Assembly (NCBI GenBank): GCA_024206355.1
Contig: JAAGZM010000311.1
Span: forward strand, 1 to 6,754
Length of the DNA: 6,754 nt
Origin: Gammaproteobacteria bacterium
GTDB taxonomy: Bacteria > Pseudomonadota > Gammaproteobacteria > Enterobacterales > GCA-2746155
Direction: 5' to 3'
Both the position numbers and the translations under genes were made by a program. Of this stretch, positions 1 to 6,630 are shown in pieces. How positions within the stretch are numbered: position 1 is the first letter of the stretch; each line of letters opens with the position of its first letter. The notes beneath the pieces are model-generated. The model worked only from the letters and a program-made list of their open reading frames with translations. It had not been told where the DNA came from and did not search any database.

Positions 1-16
1 GAGCAGTGGCAATATT

Positions 17-41
17 TTGAGTCTCATCTGCAACCACTCAA
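17..41 (-). other. Weak inverted repeat downstream of the MttB-like gene
   Basis: Perfect 6-bp arms TTGAGT (17-22) and ACTCAA (36-41) are separated by 13 bases, just past the stop codon of the leftward MttB-like gene. The position suits a transcription end signal, but the loop is long, the stem is short and AT-rich, and no U-run follows in the leftward transcript. It may be chance. Nothing else is visible in bases 1-48. Confidence 0.15.
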
Positions 42-48
42 TGATATT

Positions 49-1587
49 TTAAATGGCAGAAAGTCCTGACTTTCGTTGTCTAACATAATCATTAAGCTGT
101 TCAACAATAGCAACATCAAGAGCCGGTTTTTCATAGTCAGCTAACATTTTTTTCCAGATTTTGTTGGCTCGAATGGCACTATCTTCGCTACCTTTATCTG
201 TCCAGTTTTCATAATTATCCCAGTCAGATAATAAAGGTTTATAAAAGGCTGTTTGATAGCGATCCATAGTGTGGCTGGTACCAAAAAAATGTCCACCTGG
301 TCCCACATCCTTGATTGCATCCAGAGCAAGTGTTTCTTCATTCACTTCAATTGGTTGGCTATAGGCTGCAAACATTTGCAGCATCTCGGCATCTAGAATT
401 AATTTTTCAAATGATGCCACCAGCCCACCTCCTAACCAGCCAGCGCCATGATTGAGAATATTTACATGTCCATTCATTGCCCCCCAAACAGACATTTGAC
501 TTTCATAGGCAGCCTGAGCATCTACCGTATTTGAAGAGGTAACATTACTAGAGCGAAAGGGAATATTATAACGTCTAGCCAATTGTCCAGATGCCTGTGC
601 AGCAAGAGTATATTCAGGTGTTCCAAATGCAGGTGAACCAGTTTTCATATCTACATTAGAGGTGAAACCTCCATATATTACAGGTGTCCCAGATCGTACT
701 AACTGAGCCAAAGTAATAGTACCCAGAACTTCAGCATTTTGTTGAGCAAGTGTTCCAGCAAGAGTTACAGGTGACATGGCTCCGGCTAAAGTAAAAGGTG
801 TAATGATGGATGGTTGTCCATATTTTGCCATGGTGATCAAGCCCTGCGCCATGGGAATATCTAACTGTAGTGGTGAATTGGTATTGATAACGGTTGCTAC
901 AATAGGTTTATTAACAATATCATCAGGAGTTAATCCCATCGCCATAGAAGCCATATTTATACCATCAAGAGTAACTTCATTGCCAAATGCTGTTAATTGC
1001 CAGATTTTATCTGTAAGTGTGATTTGTGCAATATGCAGATCAAGGTGCCTGCTCAGATGAGGTAGATCTAAAGCTTCAAATGGCCCACCCCCTTCCAGAT
1101 GAATGATATTTAACATTTGAGTTAATTTGATAAAGTCACACATTTCTTCATAGCTACCATTGCGGCGACCTTTATCGAGGCATGATACAAATGCAGGTCC
1201 TCCTACAGAGGTAAAGATAACGTTTTTTCCTCCCACTTTTATTGTATGAACTGCATTTCTGGCATGGAGGGTAAATTCTGCTGGAGCATGAGCGATTTGC
1301 TCTGTAACCAGAGCTCTGTCCAGATAAACCATTTCGCTTTGATGATTAACAGAACAACCTGCATCGGCAAAGATATTTCGAGCTTCCGGCTCTAAAACTT
1401 TCATCCCGATTTCTTCCAAAATAGTAAGAGAGGTGTTATGAATACTTTCAATTTGATCAGCTGATAACACTTCAACTGGACTGTATGGGTGTGAAAATTG
1501 TTTGAATGGTGGTTGAGTTATATTGTTTAAGCCTATCCTTGCATTGTTGCGATTTCTGCTACGCCGACTACCTTTTGTCCTACTCAT
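49..1587 (-). CDS. Trimethylamine methyltransferase (MttB) family protein, non-pyrrolysine type
   Basis: The 512-residue product belongs to the MttB superfamily: TIM-barrel enzymes that move a methyl group from a methylated amine (trimethylamine, glycine betaine and related compounds) to a cognate corrinoid protein. Family signs are the basic N-terminus (1-17), the glycine-rich GGGP near 166-169, the SNTVDAQAAYESQ stretch (352-364), the NHGAGWLGGGL segment (379-389) and the C-terminal block at 431-465 (GHFFGTSHT, then TAFYKPLLSDWDNYENW), which I recognise from proteobacterial members. Archaeal MttB reads an amber codon as pyrrolysine; this frame is open with sense codons throughout, so it is of the non-pyrrolysine class (as in MtgB), whose substrates are mostly betaines where known. 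Length is normal for the family, and no signal peptide is seen, so it is cytoplasmic. The ATG is supported by GGAGA eight bases upstream. No corrinoid protein or corrinoid:folate methyltransferase gene lies in the window. Substrate unknown. Confidence 0.9.
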   Translation of the reverse strand: MSRTKGSRRSRNRNNARIGLNNITQPPFKQFSHPYSPVEVLSADQIESIHNTSLTILEEIGMKVLEPEARNIFADAGCSVNHQSEMVYLDRALVTEQIAHAPAEFTLHARNAVHTIKVGGKNVIFTSVGGPAFVSCLDKGRRNGSYEEMCDFIKLTQMLNIIHLEGGGPFEALDLPHLSRHLDLHIAQITLTDKIWQLTAFGNEVTLDGINMASMAMGLTPDDIVNKPIVATVINTNSPLQLDIPMAQGLITMAKYGQPSIITPFTLAGAMSPVTLAGTLAQQNAEVLGTITLAQLVRSGTPVIYGGFTSNVDMKTGSPAFGTPEYTLAAQASGQLARRYNIPFRSSNVTSSNTVDAQAAYESQMSVWGAMNGHVNILNHGAGWLGGGLVASFEKLILDAEMLQMFAAYSQPIEVNEETLALDAIKDVGPGGHFFGTSHTMDRYQTAFYKPLLSDWDNYENWTDKGSEDSAIRANKIWKKMLADYEKPALDVAIVEQLNDYVRQRKSGLSAI

Positions 1588-1592
1588 AAGCG

Positions 1593-1606
1593 CTATCTCC
1601 GGATAG
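1593..1606 (-). promoter_or_regulatory. Ribosome binding site of the MttB-like gene inside a small hairpin
   Basis: Read leftward, the leader contains CTATC-CGGA-GATAG: a perfect 5-bp stem closed by a four-base loop. The Shine-Dalgarno GGAGA (plus-strand TCTCC, 1596-1600) runs from the loop into the 3' arm. It lies eight bases from the ATG at 1587, so the site itself is convincing. Whether the hairpin affects translation is an inference, because the stem is short. Confidence 0.5.
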
Positions 1607-1628
1607 TGTTCTCTTTCTTATACACAAT

Positions 1629-1650
1629 AAACAGCATAAACATACTGTTT
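1629..1650. promoter_or_regulatory. 22-bp near-palindrome, candidate operator upstream of the MttB-like gene
   Basis: Half-sites AAACAGCAT (1629-1637) and ATACTGTTT (1642-1650) are reverse complements with one mismatch, around a four-base centre AAAC. The size and symmetry fit a dimeric helix-turn-helix regulator such as a TetR- or GntR-type protein. It sits 42 bases upstream of the MttB-like ATG. A possible minus-strand -10 (TATAAG, plus-strand 1617-1622) lies just downstream, which would place the palindrome over the -35 region. No good -35 hexamer is visible there. No regulator gene is in the window, so the binding protein is unknown. Confidence 0.4.
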
Positions 1651-1651
1651 C

Positions 1652-1668
1652 ATAAAATCCAGTTTTAT
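1652..1668. promoter_or_regulatory. Second inverted repeat next to the candidate operator
   Basis: Arms ATAAAA (1652-1657) and TTTTAT (1663-1668) enclose TCCAG. The repeat starts one base after the 22-bp palindrome. An all-A/T stem of six pairs is weak as RNA and easily arises by chance in AT-rich DNA, but its position directly beside a better palindrome makes it worth recording as a possible accessory protein-binding site. The remainder of the gap, 1669-1711, shows no terminator for the amidohydrolase gene, so read-through into the MttB-like gene is possible. Confidence 0.2.
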
Positions 1669-1711
1669 CAATTCATCTAGCAGCAACATCTTAAGTAGTA
1701 TAGAAAAATAG

Positions 1712-3037
1712 TTATGGTTGAAACTTGAAGATCAATCCACCTTTTATAACAACATCAACTTTTTGCAGGATACTAATATCAACCAATGGATTTCCCTTAA
1801 CAGCGACAAGATCACCGTATCGTTTTGGTGTCAGGGCACCAACATCATCGCTCCAGCCAAGATGGTGAGCCGCGCGTGATGTTGCTGATTTTATCGCATC
1901 CATATTAGACATGCCTCGTTCGACCATGATTAGAAACTGTCGGGCATTATAACCATGGGGATAGACGCCAGAATCTGTACCATAGATGATCGGGATACCT
2001 GCTTGATATGCTTTTGTAAAAACCTGTCGCTGAGCTTCTGTCGTTTCATTATTTTTCCTGATGAATTCATCTGGCCAACCCTGCTCAACACCTGCTGATG
2101 CTATATAGTCGCCATTGTAAACATCCATTGAGAATGCTATTTGCTTTCTGGCAGCCATTGCAATAGCCTCATCATCAGCAAGTGAGGCATGTTCGATTGA
2201 ATCAACACCAGCTCGAATTGCATCTTTAATTGATTGGGCACCATGTGCATGGGCAGTGATCTTTACCCCAGCCTTATGGCCAACTTCCACTACGGCTTTT
2301 ATTTCTTCATAGGTCATTTCCGGCGATCCTGGTACTCCTCCAAAAGCTAAAACTGCCCCTGATGCAATAACCTTTAAAACATCTGCACCACCTTCTATAG
2401 CCAGCTCTGCATTATGACGGTATTCAGCGATGTTTTCTGATACGCCCATACGGACTCGTTTAGGGATCTTATGTTCATCATAACCAGGAATTACCAGATC
2501 TCCTCCGCCAGCAGGTTTTGTTAGGTAGTATCCTGCTATTTGCATCCTTGGTCCGATTATTTTCCCTTTATTGATTTGTTCTTTAAGCTCTCTTGCTGAC
2601 CAGCCGACATAAGTGCCCAAATTCCTAACACTGGTGAATCCAGCGTCCATAGTTTTTCTGGAGTTATCAATCCAGGAATTAAATATATCTTCATCACTTA
2701 TGTTATAGAAGTAAGCAAGATCTTCAGTTCCCAGTGGTTCGGCCATATGAGTATGTGTATCAATTAATCCTGGCAAGCAGCTGTGTTTAGAAAGATCCAG
2801 CGACTCACCAGAGTATGCCGAACTATCAATTACTTTAGTTATTCGCCCTTTTGTAATAACTATAGTCTTATTGATCTGTGCTTTTTTACTCAAACCATCA
2901 ATCAGCAGGCCACAATGAACAGCAATTGTTCCGCTATCTGGTTTGAATGGAGCTTGTTGTGCTTTGTTTGCGTAAACTATGTTGCAGGACAATAACAAGA
3001 TAATAAATGACAAATGAACCACTTTAACAAATGGCAT
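1712..3037 (-). CDS. Exported metal-dependent amidohydrolase (imidazolonepropionase/Xaa-Pro dipeptidase-like)
   Basis: This is an amidohydrolase-superfamily TIM-barrel hydrolase with the full binuclear metal site. Numbered from the longer ATG at 3052, the ligands are H100 and H102 (DTHTH), a probable carboxylated K227 (ADVLKVIASG), H268 and/or H270 (TAHAHG), H288 (SIEHAS) and D360 (YGTDSG). The N- and C-terminal strands (about 42-95 and 410-445, ending GDLVAVKGNPL then VVIKGG) form the usual beta-sandwich. Relatives in this subgroup hydrolyse dipeptides, lactams or other cyclic amides; the substrate here is not shown. A hydrophobic segment (11-22) followed by VYA indicates a Sec signal peptide cleaved after residue 28. 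The LLSC stretch at 20-23 is a poor lipobox, so a lipoprotein is a less likely alternative. I chose the ATG at 3037 (residue 6 of the longer frame) because GGGGA stands eight bases before it, while the ATG at 3052 has no Shine-Dalgarno. It is followed after 124 bp by the MttB-like gene on the same strand. Confidence 0.88.
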   Translation of the reverse strand: MPFVKVVHLSFIILLLSCNIVYANKAQQAPFKPDSGTIAVHCGLLIDGLSKKAQINKTIVITKGRITKVIDSSAYSGESLDLSKHSCLPGLIDTHTHMAEPLGTEDLAYFYNISDEDIFNSWIDNSRKTMDAGFTSVRNLGTYVGWSARELKEQINKGKIIGPRMQIAGYYLTKPAGGGDLVIPGYDEHKIPKRVRMGVSENIAEYRHNAELAIEGGADVLKVIASGAVLAFGGVPGSPEMTYEEIKAVVEVGHKAGVKITAHAHGAQSIKDAIRAGVDSIEHASLADDEAIAMAARKQIAFSMDVYNGDYIASAGVEQGWPDEFIRKNNETTEAQRQVFTKAYQAGIPIIYGTDSGVYPHGYNARQFLIMVERGMSNMDAIKSATSRAAHHLGWSDDVGALTPKRYGDLVAVKGNPLVDISILQKVDVVIKGGLIFKFQP

Positions 3038-3142
3038 AACAAAATTCCCCATACTTTAATTCTAGGCTAAAAAATTCAAACCATAGTCGAACTGAGTTCA
3101 TCTAATAATAAGTAAAATTAATTTGTCAGACTATAGATATTC

Positions 3143-3171
3143 ATGACATTATGGAATAAATAATTTATATA
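3143..3171 (+). promoter_or_regulatory. Candidate sigma-70 promoter for the SDR-QOR-esterase operon
   Basis: ATGACA (3143-3148, five of six matches to TTGACA) and TATATA (3166-3171, four of six matches to TATAAT) are separated by exactly 17 bases. Transcription would begin near 3178, leaving a leader of about 40 bases before the SDR start. An alternative is TTGTCA (3123-3128) with CATTAT (3147-3152) at 18-bp spacing. AT-rich DNA yields many such pairs, so the exact site is uncertain. Confidence 0.35.
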
Positions 3172-3208
3172 TAAAAGTATCATTTTATTGAATCTTACAA
3201 AACGGTTT

Positions 3209-3212
3209 AGGA
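3209..3212 (+). promoter_or_regulatory. Ribosome binding site of the SDR gene
   Basis: AGGA stands six bases before the ATG at 3219, which fixes the start of the first gene of the rightward operon. Confidence 0.6.
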
Positions 3213-3218
3213 ATTGTT

Positions 3219-4016
3219 ATGAATAGTAGTAGCTACGATACTGTCAATGGCAAAGTTGCACTAATCACTGCTGGTGGCAGTGGCATTGGCCGTGTCATTG
3301 CAGAAGCATGTCTTCAATCAGGCTACAAAGTACATGTCTGTGATATTTCTGAAGAACATCTCAGTGATTTTCTTGAAGCAAATCCATCAGCAACAGGCTC
3401 AATTACAGATGTCAGTAAAGTAGAACAGGTTGAGCAACTTTTTACAGATTTGAAAAACAATTATCAGCGACTTGATGTTTTGGTCAACAATGCCGGGATA
3501 GCAGGTCCTACAGCAGCAGTAGAGGATATTAGTCCTGAAGAATGGCAACAAACTATTAATGTCGACCTCAATGGACAGTTTTATTGCACCAGACTAGCAG
3601 TGCCAATGTTAAAACAAAACAGCAAAGGGGCAATCATAAATATTGCTTCAAATGCAGCATTTTTTGGATTTCCACTACGATCTCCCTACACAGCATCCAA
3701 GTGGGCGCTTATTGGTCTAACCAAAACCTGGGCAATGGAATTGGGTCCACATAACATTCGCGTTAACGCCCTTTGTCCAGGAAGTGTTAGCGGTGAACGT
3801 ATTGATAATGTAATCATTCGCCATGCAAAAGAGTTAGGGGTTGATACAGATAAAATACGTAAAAGCTACGCTTTGCAAAGTTCAATGCGCCTATTTGTTG
3901 ATGCTGAAGATATCGCAAACATGGTAGTCTTTTTAAGTTCTGATAAAGGTTCCAGTATCTCAGGACAGGCAATAGGTATTGATGGACACACAGAAAATAT
4001 ATCTACAATAATATAG
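3219..4016 (+). CDS. Short-chain dehydrogenase/reductase (SDR) family oxidoreductase
   Basis: The 265-residue product is a classical SDR: a cytoplasmic NAD(P)-dependent enzyme that interconverts a hydroxyl and a carbonyl group. Visible motifs are the nucleotide-binding TAGGSGIGR (17-25; Ala replaces the first Gly of TGxxxGxG, a tolerated variant), NNAG (90-93), the catalytic tetrad N118, S144, Y157 and K161 (SPYTASKWAL), and the PG turn at 187-188 after NIRVNALC. Asp42 at the end of the second beta strand (VCDIS) favours NAD(H) over NADP(H). The C-terminal pattern VVFLSSDKGSSISGQAIGIDG (236-256) is typical of the family. Length is normal and the catalytic set is intact. It is the first gene of a three-gene rightward operon, 29 bp before the quinone-oxidoreductase-type gene, which suggests successive redox steps on one compound. 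The substrate cannot be read from the sequence. Confidence 0.92.
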   Translation: MNSSSYDTVNGKVALITAGGSGIGRVIAEACLQSGYKVHVCDISEEHLSDFLEANPSATGSITDVSKVEQVEQLFTDLKNNYQRLDVLVNNAGIAGPTAAVEDISPEEWQQTINVDLNGQFYCTRLAVPMLKQNSKGAIINIASNAAFFGFPLRSPYTASKWALIGLTKTWAMELGPHNIRVNALCPGSVSGERIDNVIIRHAKELGVDTDKIRKSYALQSSMRLFVDAEDIANMVVFLSSDKGSSISGQAIGIDGHTENISTII

Positions 4017-4045
4017 GATCTTGAAAGATCATAACGGAGAAAAAA

Positions 4046-5029
4046 ATGAGAGCAGTTGTTTTCAATAAATTTGGTGTTGCAGCAGAATCGTTGGAATTTG
4101 TCGAGCAACCAAAACCGGATGTACAAGCCGGTGAAGTTTTGGTGAAATTAAAAACCACAGGAGTTAATCCCTCGGATGTTAAAAAGCGAGCAGGAGCATT
4201 TCCCAATTTGTTAGATGCTGGATTAGTGATACCGCACAGTGATGGTGCTGGTATTATTGAAGCTGTGGGTGAAGGTGTGCCTGATTCAAGAATAGGTGAA
4301 AGAGTCTGGGTCTATCAGGCCCAATATGGACGTCGTTTCGGAACTGCTGCTGAATATGTTTCTCTTGATGCATCCAGAGCGAGCAAATTGCCGGATAATG
4401 CTTCATTTGAGGTTGGGGCTTGCATGGGGATCCCTGCAATGACTGCACATCGTTGTATATATTCAGATGGCCCAGTTGCCAGACAGACAATTCTCATAAC
4501 TGGTGGTGCTGGTCGTGTTGGTTATTATGCAATTCAGTGGGCTAAACAGGCTGGTGCCAAGGTGATAACAACTGCTAGTTCAGATGAAGATGTTGCTTCA
4601 TGTCTGCAGGTAGGAGCCGATCAAGTAGTCAATCATAGGCAGGAAGGATGGGGAGAAGCAGTTCTGGAAGCTAATGGTGGTAAACCTGTAGATCGAGTTG
4701 TTGATGTTGAATTCGGAGCAAACTTACCTGAAGTTTTAAAATGTATTTGTATTGGTGGTGTAATTGCAACTTACTCCTCTACTCAAGTACGAGAACCAAA
4801 ATTACCGTTTTTACAAATGATGTTTATGGATTTGACCATCCGCATGGTGATTGTCTATGCCATGCCGGAAGCTGCGAAAGAATTAGCTTTAGCAGATATT
4901 TCTAGCGTTTTATCCAATAATAGTTTTAAACATAGGGTTACTCATCACTTGACTTATGAACAAATGGCTCATAGTCATGAATTGATAGAAAACGGTGGGT
5001 TTCGTGGCTGTGTTGTCGTGGATATTTAG
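4046..5029 (+). CDS. Zinc-independent MDR family oxidoreductase, NADPH:quinone reductase-like
   Basis: The 327-residue product is a medium-chain dehydrogenase/reductase of the quinone-oxidoreductase branch. The N-terminal GroES-like domain (about 1-125) shows the NPSDVKKRAG motif (41-50) and PHSDGAGIIEAVGEGV (63-78). The Rossmann domain carries ITGGAGRVGYYAIQWAKQAGAKV (151-173), a variant of the usual AAGGVG loop. The cysteine ligands of zinc alcohol dehydrogenases are absent (NPSD replaces the CGSD-type motif, and no four-cysteine structural lobe is present), so it should be zinc-independent. Such enzymes use NADPH to reduce quinones, enones or related activated double bonds; the actual acceptor here is unknown. 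It lacks a signal peptide and should be cytoplasmic. CGGAGA at 4035-4040 is a strong ribosome binding site five bases before the ATG. Gaps of 29 bp upstream and 8 bp downstream place it in the middle of the operon. Confidence 0.9.
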   Translation: MRAVVFNKFGVAAESLEFVEQPKPDVQAGEVLVKLKTTGVNPSDVKKRAGAFPNLLDAGLVIPHSDGAGIIEAVGEGVPDSRIGERVWVYQAQYGRRFGTAAEYVSLDASRASKLPDNASFEVGACMGIPAMTAHRCIYSDGPVARQTILITGGAGRVGYYAIQWAKQAGAKVITTASSDEDVASCLQVGADQVVNHRQEGWGEAVLEANGGKPVDRVVDVEFGANLPEVLKCICIGGVIATYSSTQVREPKLPFLQMMFMDLTIRMVIVYAMPEAAKELALADISSVLSNNSFKHRVTHHLTYEQMAHSHELIENGGFRGCVVVDI

Positions 5030-5037
5030 ATCAACAA

Positions 5038-6630
5038 GTGGGTATTTCATGGGCAAGTTATCTGATTATATATATTTTTGTTGCATCGACAACAGTTAAA
5101 GCGGATAGCTCAGAGAATCTGCTAACACCAGTAATACTGGCTAATAATGAACAGTTAATTGGTCAGTACACAGACAAAAGTAAACGAATTGCAGTGTTTA
5201 AAGGGATTCCTTTTGCTGCTCCACCGGTTGGAAATTTGCGCTGGCAAGCGCCACATCCAAATCAACCAAGGACGAGTATACAAAAAACAACGGAATTTGC
5301 TGCTGCCTGTTATCAGGATAGTTACAACACAGACTGGTATAGAGATGTGGGTGCTGCGTTTGGGGCGTCAGCTGATCAATTTAATGAACCACAATTCAGT
5401 GAGGATTGTCTGTATTTAAATCTCTGGACTAGTTCATTGGATCAGAAAGCTAAACTACCGGTGATGATTTGGATTCATGGAGGTAGTAATAAAGCTGGTT
5501 GGTCATTCGAAACAAATTATTTGGGAGCAAATCTGGCTGAAAAAGGCAATGTTGTTGTAGTTAGTATCGCTTATCGACTGGGTATTTTTGGATTTTTCAA
5601 TCATCCTGAATTACAAAAACAGCAAACAAACTTTGGCTTACTTGATCAGATAGCAGCTATTCGCTGGGTTAAACAGAATATCAAAAAATTTGCTGGAGAC
5701 CCGGAAAATATTACCTTATTTGGAGAATCAGCAGGAGCTGAAAATATTGGTTATCTGATGACTTCACCTCTTGCTGAAGGATTGTTTCAACGAGCAATCA
5801 GTCAAAGTGGTGCTTTTCAGTTACGTAGCAAACTTAAGTTAAAAGATGTTACCAATTTAGGCATTGAACTGGATAAAGCGACATTAACAGCAGGAGGTGG
5901 GTTGAAAAAGTTAAGAAAACTTTCAGCCCCAAAATTATTTCAAACGGCAAAAAAAATATTCCCAGAACATTATTACACTGCTGTGCCCGATGGTTATTCT
6001 CTAAAACAATCTGCAGCAGATTTCTTTAGAAATAAAAAACCCAAGGTTGATTTATTGATTGGTACTAACAATAACGAATGGTATATGTATATTGATAATG
6101 ATGCCAAAAAGTTGCAGCAAACTATCCAGAGTCTACCGGTAAGTTTGCAGCCCTTATTTACTCAAAGAGCTGCACAAGAAAAAGACAACAAAAGTGCACA
6201 TGATAAAATATCAGCCATTTCAGATATGATTTGTTCAGGTTACTATATGGCAAATAAAGTGAGTGAAGCAGGTCATAACTCGTGGGTTTATACTTTCAAC
6301 AGAATACGTCCAGGTCCAGGTGGTGAGAAGTTAAGGGCTTATCATGGTGCTGAAATTCCTTATGTATTTAATACCCATGATAGTTGGTTTAGCAGTGATA
6401 AAATTGATGTTGAACTAACAAATAAAATGATGGAATACTGGATAAACTTTGCCAGAACAGGAAATCCCAATGGTAAAGGTTTAGACTACTGGGCAATGTA
6501 TACAAGTAACAATCAGACGGTTATGGAACTGGGGAATAAACCCCGATCGATATCTGCTCCAGAAAAATATCTTTGTGAAAAATCTACGGAACTGTTATTA
6601 AACCCTCAGTTGACCGGCTCAAAATTATGA
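5038..6630 (+). CDS. Exported type-B carboxylesterase (para-nitrobenzyl esterase/cholinesterase family)
   Basis: The 530-residue product is a carboxylesterase type-B alpha/beta hydrolase, the family of cholinesterases and bacterial p-nitrobenzyl esterases, which cleaves carboxylic esters through a Ser-His-Glu triad. The nucleophile is S231 in FGESAGA, the acid E347 (GTNNNEW) and the base H436 (YHGAEIPYVF). The oxyanion loop reads HGGS (147-150) in place of HGGG. EDCLYLNLW (122-130) is the second family signature, and C91 with C124 probably form the conserved disulfide. Length is normal. The N-terminus has a hydrophobic run (about 5-18) and VKA before D23, indicating a Sec signal peptide and a periplasmic or secreted enzyme. 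The start is uncertain: the only plausible in-frame initiator is GTG at 5038, eight bases after the preceding stop, without a clear ribosome binding site and without the usual positive N-region. An ATG at 5049 lies in another frame (see findings). It is the last gene of the operon, and its 3' end lies inside a 48-bp duplication. Confidence 0.9.
   Translation: MGISWASYLIIYIFVASTTVKADSSENLLTPVILANNEQLIGQYTDKSKRIAVFKGIPFAAPPVGNLRWQAPHPNQPRTSIQKTTEFAAACYQDSYNTDWYRDVGAAFGASADQFNEPQFSEDCLYLNLWTSSLDQKAKLPVMIWIHGGSNKAGWSFETNYLGANLAEKGNVVVVSIAYRLGIFGFFNHPELQKQQTNFGLLDQIAAIRWVKQNIKKFAGDPENITLFGESAGAENIGYLMTSPLAEGLFQRAISQSGAFQLRSKLKLKDVTNLGIELDKATLTAGGGLKKLRKLSAPKLFQTAKKIFPEHYYTAVPDGYSLKQSAADFFRNKKPKVDLLIGTNNNEWYMYIDNDAKKLQQTIQSLPVSLQPLFTQRAAQEKDNKSAHDKISAISDMICSGYYMANKVSEAGHNSWVYTFNRIRPGPGGEKLRAYHGAEIPYVFNTHDSWFSSDKIDVELTNKMMEYWINFARTGNPNGKGLDYWAMYTSNNQTVMELGNKPRSISAPEKYLCEKSTELLLNPQLTGSKL

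Larger units (their letters stand above)
3053..3218. promoter_or_regulatory. Divergent promoter region between the two gene groups
   Basis: This 166-bp, strongly AT-rich gap separates two outward-reading groups and must contain start signals for both. It holds several short dyads: GAAC-TGA-GTTC (3089-3099), TGTCA...TGACA arms (3124-3128 and 3144-3148), a perfect 12-bp TTTATATATAAA (3164-3175) and AAACGGTTT (3200-3208). None is long enough to name a regulator. For the leftward side only a weak pair is visible (CTGACA, then TATTAG after 16 bases, minus strand, about 3101-3129). No small gene is apparent. Confidence 0.5.

Noticed and set aside
776..1060. Open frame of 94 codons on the plus strand inside the MttB-like gene.
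   Set aside because: It lies wholly antisense to a clear conserved gene, has no ribosome binding site that I can see and resembles no known protein.
1712..3037. Reading the amidohydrolase as HutI imidazolonepropionase of histidine breakdown.
   Set aside because: It has a signal peptide and no other hut genes are nearby; the exported dipeptidase-like subgroup fits better.
3164..3175. Perfect 12-bp palindrome TTTATATATAAA in the divergent gap.
   Set aside because: All A/T palindromes are frequent by chance in such AT-rich DNA; it may simply be part of a -10 region.
3200..3208. AAACGGTTT just before the SDR ribosome binding site, resembling a LacI-type half operator.
   Set aside because: Too short and with an odd centre; no second site or regulator gene supports it.
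4254..4497. Two overlapping minus-strand open frames of 60-78 codons inside the quinone-oxidoreductase-type gene.
   Set aside because: They are antisense to conserved coding sequence and have low-complexity, unrecognisable translations.
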